The notes below the pieces were generated by a model, which was not told the DNA's origin, did not search any database, and saw only the letters and a program-made list of their open reading frames with translations. Below, piece after piece: positions 56,900-64,000 of a stretch of DNA of 64,000 nucleotides (positions within the stretch are counted from its first letter, which is position 1; each line of letters opens with the position of its first letter). This stretch comes from Phytophthora hibernalis (taxonomy: Eukaryota > Oomycota > Peronosporomycetes > Peronosporales > Peronosporaceae): contig JAAKBF010000202.1 of assembly GCA_012656075.1 (NCBI GenBank), forward strand, positions 62,001-126,000, written 5' to 3'. Position numbers and translations under genes: made by a program.

Positions 56900-57700
56900 T
56901 GCAAAAGTGACATCTTAGACTAGGCACGTTCACAGAGCCAGACTATTAGCAATATTTTCTCATAAGTTAGTTGAAGGAATTCAGCATATACCTCAGAATG
57001 AGCTAAAAGGTATTCCTTTCTTCTGTGCACTTGCGAAGTTGCAAACTCGACACGTATGTCATATAGAAATTAAATAGGGACACGGTCTAAGCAGCCATTG
57101 CACACTTTGCACATGGACACTATGGGAAAGATGAAAATAAACGGTAACTATGGCGGATATGGTTATCAGTACACGTTAGCAATTGTGGACGATGCAACGT
57201 CGTACAAGTGGCTATTTGTGATGAGGTCTACAAAAACGTTTACAGTCATGTGGTTAACCTCATACTGCTACTACAAAAACAGCATCACTATGAAATAAAG
57301 AGGATAAGAAGTGATGGCGGTACAGAATTTGTCAATCAAAAGATGAGGACATTTCTGCAGTCGAAAGGTATCAGTTTTGAGAAATCAAATGTAGAATGTC
57401 AAGAAGAGAATGGGAGCGCGGAGCGCTGCCATCAGACATTAATGAAACAAGTAAGAAGTTCACGTCTAACAGCGGCTATGCCAGCACATTGGTGGCCAGA
57501 TGCAATAAAATACGCCGTTGAAGTGTCGAATAGAATTCCAACTTCTAGGGTGGAAACACTTCGCCCTACGAAGCATTGCATGGTAAAAAGCCGGATGGCA
57601 ACATACTTCAAATATGGGGAAGTGTCTGTTATGCTCATATCCCAAATACTAAGAGAAAGGATAAGAAATTGAGCTCAAGAGGTTTGGAGTGCAAGTTCCT
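56900..57700 (+). pseudogene. Integrase of the Copia element
   Basis: A decayed GAG-pre-integrase region (HLRLGTFTE...) leads to the core: LHTLHMDTMGKMKINGNYGG, YTLAIVDDATSYKWLFVM, IKRIRSDGGTEFVNQKMRTF and NVECQEENGSAERCHQTLMK. D, D and E of the active site are all present. It ends with MPAHWWPDAIKYAVEVSNRI. Stops near 57080, 57297 and 57670. Confidence 0.82.
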
Positions 57701-58460
57701 CGGTCTTGCAAACGATTATAAGGGCTACAGATTGCTAGATACTGTCAACAATGTAATATTGGTAGCTCGAAGTGTTGAGTTTGATACAGTTGATCAGTCG
57801 GCTGTGATAGCCAGGTCGTTTCCAAACAGGAACCATGCGCTAACCTCTAAAGAAAAGGAAGATATTAGAGCGTGCATAAGTGGCAAAGATAGCCCGTCTA
57901 AAGACCCGCCAACTCAAAGTGTGGGGGCCGTGGGAGATGTGGGAGCTGATGTCAATCAGCGTGACGAGGATGAGAAGTCGGATGATAGTCATAGTGACGA
58001 GTCGTCTTCTCAGGTCGTAGAAAGGTCAACATCAACAGAAATCATAATAGACACACAAAAGGACCACGATAAGCCACGTGCTTTGCGTAAGAGGCAACGA
58101 AGCCCAAGACTAAGTGGATATGAAGTATCAATAAACCCAAGTTTAGGGGTCACAGTTAGCAGGATTCGTATCCCAATTCCGAAATCACTAAAAGCGGCAT
58201 TAGCAGGGCCATACCGGGAATCATGGCTCGGTGCATTAGAAGTTGAGTATCAGGCCCTTAGAAAAGAAGACATGGAACATGGTTGATCAACCCAAAGAAC
58301 GCAAGGCATTATGCTGTCACTGGGTTTTAGATGTAAAATATCATGCAGATGGATCTGTAGAACGATTTAAAGCGCGACTTGTGGTAATGGGAAAAACACA
58401 GCGATTTGGAGTTGACTACTGCGAGATATTCTCACCGGTAGCCGATATGAGTCATTGAGA
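57576..58460 (+). pseudogene. Integrase C-terminus, linker and RT N-terminus (Copia)
   Basis: KFLGLANDYKGYRLLDTVNN is the conserved integrase C-terminal block, followed by an acidic Ser-rich linker. From about 58180 RT begins: ALAGPYRESWLGALEVEYQA, then in another frame CCHWVLDVKYHADGSVERFK, ARLVVMGKTQRFGVDYCEIF, the start of Copia RT. Confidence 0.8.
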
Positions 58461-59617
58461 TTAGTGCTCGCAATTGCAGCAATAGAGGATTTCCACATCC
58501 ACCAAATGGATGTGTCAACTGCGTTTCAAAATGGGGAACTATTAGAGGATATATATGGCCCCACCCTTGGATTAAGGCAACGTCATAATGGCAAAGTCTG
58601 TAAGCTAATTAAGAGCCTATATGGACTGAAACAGGCGCCCCGAATTTGGTACAGGGTGCTGCACACCTTTTTGGAGTCATGAGGTTTTTTAGATGCAAAA
58701 AGGAATACTGTTTGTACAAGAAGAGGTGGGAGGTTTATGGAGTAACCGACGTCGTCTTAATATGGATGACTTAACCATTGCTGGCTCAATGCTATCAGCT
58801 GTAAAAAAATTAAGGCAAAGTTGTCAGAACGCTTTAAAATGAAGGACCTTGGAGAGGTCCATTATCTGTTGAAAATGGAGATCAGAAAAGATAGAGCTCG
58901 TAAGCAACTCAGCCTAACGCAACATAAGTATATTCTAGACTTGCTAGAAAAGTTTGATATGATGGACGGGTCAATAGTAGCAGCAAGTATTACATTAGAC
59001 AAAGAGACAAGTCTCAGCGCTGAAGCTATTACAGCGCAGCCGTATGACTACCGTGGACTGGTAGGCTCTCTCATGTATCTGGTCAGAGAAACTAGACATG
59101 ATATTGCAAATGCTGTAAGAGAATTAAGTAAATTCCTCTCTTGTTATAACAAGTCTCATTGGAGAGCTGCACAGAGTTACTTAAGTATCTGAAAGGAACA
59201 TCGATGTTTGGGTTAGTATATGAAGGAACTAACAAAGAGGTAGTTTATGAGCTATACACAGATGCGAGCTTCGTAAATACTAATGAAGATTGTAAATCAG
59301 TTACTGGTTACGTATCAATACTCGCTGATGCATGTGTCTCTTGGAATAGTTGTAGACAAGAAATGGTCAGTTTGCACACAGCACAGGCTGAATTAGTTGC
59401 CTTAAGTGAGGGTGTAAAGGAAATCGAATGGTTATGGCTGCTCTTAAAGGAACTAGGATGGCAACAAAAGCAGCCAATTTATTGTTGGTGCGACAATATA
59501 GCAGCAATAAGTACAGTTAAGAATCCTGTTAGTCATTCGTCGACTAAGCATATAGAGACGAGATACTTATATGCCCGTGAAGCATACGAAATAGATCATA
59601 TCGACATTACGTACTGA
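58455..59617 (+). pseudogene. RT and RNase H of the Copia element
   Basis: RT motifs: IHQMDVSTAFQNGELLEDIY (normally DVKTAFLNG), LIKSLYGLKQAPRIWYR and, decayed, NMDDLTIAG where YVDDLLIAG is expected. Then SERFKMKDLGEVHYLLKMEI, YRGLVGSLMYLVRETRHDIA and the RNase H: YELYTDASFVNTNEDCKSVT, CRQEMVSLHTAQAELVALSE, YCWCDNIAAISTVKNPVSHS. The DAS, E and DN acidic residues are present. Confidence 0.82.
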
Positions 59618-59631
59618 AATTTTTGTGGGAG

Positions 59632-59879
59632 TGTTGTAGTTAAGGTTAAATACTAACTTTTGGTAAGCAAATCTGGTTTCTAATCTTAGTTAGAAACAGA
59701 TGCCAATTAGTTAGAACTTGGTATTACTATAAGTATAGTGATGTTATTGAGTGGCAACCAAGGCCAACAAAGGAAAAGAGAACCCAACCGGATGAAGAGC
59801 TGGGGACGGCACTCACGTTTGAATTTGCCGCTCCGTCTGACGGTTATTCATACATACAACTTCGGCCAAGACAATAATA
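59632..59879 (+). repeat. 3' LTR of the Copia element
   Basis: 248 bases matching the left LTR minus its MITE. It begins TGTTGTAGTTAAGG and shares the CAAGGCCAACAAA and TTCGGCCAAGACAA blocks. Confidence 0.9.
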
Positions 59880-60863
59880 AGTATACCTTTTGTGTGCGTG
59901 TTGACAAGTCAAAACCGGGAAAAGTCAGACCCAGATGGGTTTGAAGCATTAAGACGTCTTCGCAGAAAATGCCTCACTGCAGAAGCCGTCGCACTGTTCA
60001 ATAGCCGATTCCGTCCAGAAAGGGAATTTCCTGACTGGGTCGTAAATTCAAAGCATATTGCTTGCACAAACGCTGATGTTAACGAGACGAACAATAGAAA
60101 CCTGAAAGCTTGCTCTGCATCCATTCTTTATATTAAATCAAAACATGGCGTGCAATTGAAGCGCCTAGCTAAGAAGCGAGAAATCGAAATGAGCACAATA
60201 AATGCTTCACTTGAAGAGGCAGAACTGTCTAATATCAACTGTGATAGAGAGTTAGGAACATCCGTAAAGCTTGCTGTTGGTGCACCTGTAGTGCTGACCT
60301 TCAATTTAGAGCAACCGGCAGGCCTTTGTAATGGAACCAACGAAATTATCTACGACTTCTTATTTCCATCGAACGATGAGTTACCTATTGTGATAGTCCA
60401 GATCACAGACGGGTATGTTGGACCCTCATTCTTGCCTGACGTGCCGAACATTGTTTATGTCACTCCTCGGTGGACAAGCTGGAGTAAGAAGTCCAGTGAC
60501 TTGAGTGTTTTTGGAATGGAATGCCATTGCGCTTAGCATTTGCAATGACCGTACACAAAGTGCAAGAGTAGACTTGTTCTAAGGTAGTTTTCCACTCGAC
60601 CTCCATTCCCAATGCATCCATTGTTTATGTTGCCCGTTTCAAGAGTTAGGTGTCGCAATGATATTGTATTAACTGCCCCACTAACACTGGATAAGCTGAC
60701 ATCGACTGCTGCGACCTGCACTGTTTTTAGCGACGAAGAAGAACGCATTAGTGCTGTTGTCGACGAAACTAAAGTGAAGGCCCTCCTGGTCATGAACAAA
60801 ATAAAGCAGCAAGCCACCACTCACAATCTATCGTTACGACCCCGTCAGTTAATCTCTAAGTGA
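59880..60863 (+). pseudogene. Helitron helicase gene, C-terminal part
   Basis: Reads VLTSQNREKSDPDGFEALRR, HIACTNADVNETNNRNL, ELGTSVKLAVGAPVVLTFNL (the helicase domain 2 block before the 'LCNGT' motif), GLCNGTNEIIYDFL, then, across a stop and shift near 60535-60570, LAFAMTVHKVQE (the PIF1 'A.T.HK.QG' motif) and SRVRCRNDIVLTAPLTLDKL to a stop at 60861. It completes the gene begun at 38041. Confidence 0.85.
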
Positions 60864-60881
60864 CAATATTTGCTAAAGCAA

Positions 60882-60908
60882 GACCCTCTTTCTACTGGTT
60901 AGAGGGTC
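60882..60908. other. Hairpin 19 bases 3' of the helicase stop
   Basis: GACCCTC, 13-base loop, GAGGGTC, extended by AGC/GCT with a 2-base bulge. Helitrons end in a short hairpin close to the 3' terminus, so this is a candidate terminus, but the CTRR end usually found 10 or so bases later is not evident. Confidence 0.4.
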
Positions 60909-61003
60909 GCTACGTACTTCTGTCTCCTCCAACTTAGCTGCAGATCGGTGCCCCCTGTGGTAGAGCTCTCACTTTTCGATTTAATTTGTGAGAGCTAACT
61001 CCG

Positions 61004-61572
61004 ATGAGCTCACCCGATTCCAGTAGTAAAACCAAGATCCGAAAGCACCCTGAACCTAATTCTCTGGGTGATTTCAAGTCGCCCAAGGCACACCGAAGCT
61101 GGCACCAGAACAAGCCGCATGCAAGCCCTCCCGCTAAACCTTTGAAGCAGCCACGACGCACATCATCCCCTCCTCAACAGTGTTTGCTACGGTCCGTTCA
61201 GGACTACTTCAAGGCCAGGATCTCCGATGACGCCGACGGGGGACACGTATCGATAACTTCGACAGGAAATGCAACCCTGTCATCGAAGAGGCACGCTTGG
61301 AAGTGAAGATCAAGCTGAATGACAGGATCCCCGACGACACTGACGGAGGGCACACATTGGCAACTTCGACGGTAAAGGCACCTCAGCCATCGACGAGGGT
61401 ACGCTTGGAGGCGAAGGTAAAGTTGCGACAACGTGAGCAAGCGGTACTTGATGTGGACAAGGAGCGCAAATGGCTTTACCACGAAGTTCCAGGAAGATTT
61501 GAAGCTGACAGATTGATGAGCATTTGCGCCGATGTTGGCTTCGAGATGATGTGCGAGTTTAGCTGCGGCTGA
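61004..61572 (+). CDS. Unknown basic protein with an internal repeat
   Basis: Two frames that overlap near 61300. The first starts MSSPDSSSKTKIRKHPEPNS and is Ser/Pro/Lys-rich. The second continues VKIKLNDRIPDDTDGGHTLA and KWLYHEVPGRFEADRLM to 61572. An imperfect duplication of about 107 bases begins at 61220 and 61327 (SDDADGGH / PDDTDGGH). The duplication is not a multiple of three and coincides with the frame change. It may be a cargo gene of the Helitron or an unrelated fragment. No domain recognised. Confidence 0.4.
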
Positions 61573-61872
61573 TGTCGCTGCTCACAGGGTACCGGAAGAT
61601 ATTCCTAGGGATTTGTTCTAGTCAATCTGTGAAGCAAGCAATACATGTAGCCACATCAACAGAGAAGCAATGTATTTACGAAAAAGCAACATGTAACAAG
61701 TCACGATTCCGAACGTGGCAGCAGTTGTCGACGAGGTCCAGGCGCCTTTGCTGTTATTTGTTTTGCTTAGCTGGCTTGCAACTGTCTTACCTGCATACGA
61801 GACATTAATTAATGAACACAATATCAACAAGGGTAGTGTACACCTTGCGGCGCTCGTGCTTGCTGGCCTTAA
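61573..61872. other. No gene seen; ends in a TTAA target site
   Basis: 300 bases without a supportable frame, ending at the TTAA (61869-61872) that precedes the piggyBac end. Confidence 0.4.
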
Positions 61873-64000
61873 CCCTTAGCACACGGAGGGGTGACATGGA
61901 CGGGTTACTAAAACCCCTTATGCTGTTCTGAACAGCATAAGGAATAGTCAGAGATAAAGTATACCATAATTGAGGCCAGTAAAAACATGCACTTTTGCGC
62001 ATCACTTGTAGCTAAGCTCCCCGGTAATAATTCCCGCAAACAGGATGTGTCGTGAGACACATTTAATTAAGCCAATCGCCACCGGTTAGCCGCAGTCGTG
62101 AAATCTTGATTTTTTTAATTCAGGTGACGAATGGCCGGTGAGATGTAAGAAGGTCGTCATATCGACTTCTTCCCTAGATCAGCCAAGGTGCAGCAGTGGA
62201 CCAGTCCAAGTCTTCATTACCTGCATGCTTGATATGTATCCTACTGCCAACCCAGCCGTGTGCGCATGGGGTGCGAGTCAGCTGCGGCGACCACGCATAC
62301 CAAACCAGCCACGGGGCCATCAAGGAGCTGGACGCGAATGAGGTAGCCCACATTACACCGCTCGCAGTAAGGTGACTGACTGGTAGTATATCATCTCAAA
62401 TGCATGCGACGCAAGTGCGCGTATGGAATCCCGATAGAAGACAGTCATGGACTAAAGAGAAGGATTCAGATGTATTACGACGCGCTTTACGTCCTTATGC
62501 TATAGCAATTCCTCTGTCTCGGATGCGACTGGCCTTGGGAGCAAATTATAAATTTTGCAACACCATGTGCCAAATTTGCGAGCACGTAAACTCTTCGTTC
62601 TTCGGGTGACCGCGTACTTTGTTACACAGCGTAACCAATCCGCGTTTACCCCGCAAGCACACAGCACAGAAGTCGGTTGAAGTCCCCCTCGCTTTTTCCT
62701 TCTGGCTTGTAGTACGAACACACCTTGCATTGACGCTGGCGCAGACGCTGGACGCCATTGTTTAGGCGATAATCCTCAGTCTGTGATAGCGTATGCTCGC
62801 CATTCATTGATGCCGGTCTCTCCACCGCAATATGCTCCCCTGGCGAAGAACGGGTTTGCGTGAAGCTATCCTCACTCTGCTCGATAAGATCTTGGTGAAG
62901 CCGTGCTAGAAACTCGAAGTGTGAATTCTTCTTTCTCTTCTTTTCACACACATACTTGTAGACAATGTACGCGTTGACCAGGGCCATATCGACAAGCCCG
63001 AGGGATAGCCCTCTGTAGTATTTGTTGAACCTGTACATCGGTACGGCATAAATCAGAACAAATAATCCTTCCGTGTCAGCATAAAAACGTACCGGAGGGA
63101 CATCTGCATAAAGTATAGCTGATCCTGGCGATCGACACCACCCATGTAGCGCTGATATTCGGCTACCAGGTCAGGACACGGCACATCACTTGGACCCGTC
63201 TTTCCTCGTCGCCGCACCGTTGTGGGTTCGGCTGTCACTTAGGAAGACAAAAAGTACACGATAGTGTTGTCGGCCCACATGACCGAGATCACCGGGGTTC
63301 GACTTCGCCACTGCCATCCTAAACGTTCCTAGCGGCGTACGAGCTTGTCGCTTCTTCTTCGGATAGTTCAGCTGCTCGCACCAGCCCTTCCGGTCGGTCT
63401 GCATTGTGCCCACATAATTGAATCCCATTGTACGAAGTTGTTGAGCCAGTGGGATCGACGTATAGTAGCGATCACCCACCACCAGCCGGCGACCCTCAAA
63501 GGGTAAACCACGAAACACGCACGCAATCTCGGAAACGGTCGCGTGACATGACAATATTGAAAGGTCCTACCGGCAGTACTCCAATGGCATCCTTGAACCA
63601 ATGCTCTTCTATCTGCTTGTATGCCCTCAAATCATGTGCAAGTACCAATCCAATCCATTGCACGACTTCATGAGGGAAACCCTTTTGAATTTTCTGAGTT
63701 TCGTGAGTAATCTAGCCCTAGTTGGTTGTGCTCGATGTGTGACTGTTGCTTCATTCTCTTCTGCTTTCTGCAATCTGGATCCAGTGTCTGCTCCCAGTAC
63801 AGATTCGTCTGTGTAGCCACTTCACGCCAAAATGTCTTCGGAGGAAATAGTAGAAAAGTCTAAGCGGTGACTTGGAAGCCAGCATGATATCTTTTGAGGG
63901 CCCGCAATACCCTGAATACATCTTGTCGACTTCATGATCGTTCGGAATCTCAGCTTCAACGTGTTCCGGAAGCACTTCCCAGCCATCCACCTTCATTTGG
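61873..64000 (-). mobile_element. piggyBac-type transposon, one end in window
   Basis: TTAA at 61869 is followed by CCCTTAGCACACGGAGGGG, a plausible terminal repeat. At 61916-61942 lies a perfect 13-bp palindrome (CCTTATGCTGTTC, T, GAACAGCATAAGG) of the kind found subterminally in piggyBac elements. A minus-strand piggyBac transposase remnant occupies 62546 to the edge. The other terminus lies beyond 64000, so the boundary on the left is supported by sequence features only. Confidence 0.65.
62546..64000 (-). pseudogene. piggyBac transposase (DDE_Tnp_1_7), deleted and frameshifted
   Basis: From the edge: EAEIPNDHEVDKMYSGYCGP, FYYFLR(R)HF..., then in other frames HDLRAYKQIEEHWF and GPFNIVMSRDRF. 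The text jumps from there to LPFEGRRLVVGDRYYTSIPL, where D is the second catalytic Asp ('DNFFTS'-type). About 150-200 residues with the first Asp appear deleted. Then NYVGTMQTDRKGW, LVAEYQRYMGGVDRQDQLYF (MGGVD.QDQ is diagnostic), YRGLSLGLVDMALVNAYIVY and a C-terminal Cys-rich domain (RQCKVCSYY...CAVCLRGKRG...LCNKVRGH). Inactive as it stands. Confidence 0.85.

Larger units (their letters stand above)
54753..59879 (+). mobile_element. Ty1/Copia retrotransposon (5.1 kb)
   Basis: LTRs begin TGTTGTAGTTAA and end in ATA, about 248 bases each once a nested MITE in the left copy is discounted. The perfect 5-bp duplication AGTAT lies at 54748-54752 and 59880-59884. A purine-rich GTGGGAG precedes the 3' LTR. 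The order gag, protease, integrase, RT, RNase H is that of Copia. The coding region has many stops and shifts. Confidence 0.9.

Overview
The window looks like nuclear DNA of an oomycete, most probably a Phytophthora or downy-mildew relative. The evidence is short GT-AG introns (52 to 75 bp), compact host genes separated by a few hundred bases, an oomycete-type Inr/FPR core promoter before one gene, and retrotransposon families typical of that group. A compact host-gene block (about 10.6-28.5 kb) sits between two repeat-dominated blocks.

Left block (1-10.5 kb): a degenerate Ty3/Gypsy chromovirus copy (element A), a diverged solo LTR, and a structurally complete but pol-less LTR element (element B, 5946-10526) with matching LTRs and a perfect CCACC target-site duplication.

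Host block: a possible small gene and a cysteine-rich gene, a TMEM94/ERMA-like P-type-ATPase-related membrane protein, eIF1A, a small protein with a helical C-terminal segment, an acidic protein, a TPR protein, a questin-oxidase-like protein, proteasome subunit beta1 and a two-domain AAA+ ATPase. A deletion derivative of a Tigger/pogo transposon and a related MITE lie between them. Almost every long host reading frame is broken by single-base indels in homopolymer runs. Each is repaired by one base in the run, which points to residual long-read error rather than gene death.

Right block (28.8-64 kb): the inverted 5' part of a Helitron gene, a Gypsy element truncated in its integrase (element C, minus strand), a 15 x 15 bp satellite, and then a Helitron/PIF1 helicase gene split in three. 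A 14.7 kb Gypsy chromovirus (element D, 39906-54607) is inserted at one site, and a 5.1 kb Copia element (54753-59879) at a second. The Copia 5' LTR itself carries a piggyBac-type MITE with 13-bp inverted repeats and TTAA duplications. At the right edge is one end of a larger piggyBac element with a defective transposase gene.

The most interesting points are: a long reading frame antisense to pol, placed 3' of the chromodomain, in element D and apparently also in A; nested insertions whose removal reconnects a helicase; a covarying hairpin or peptide-repeat family inside element B; Asp-to-Asn changes at two catalytic sites of element D although its LTRs are about 99% identical; and three grades of DNA transposon with recognisable inverted repeats. 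No tRNA, rRNA or CRISPR array was recognised.
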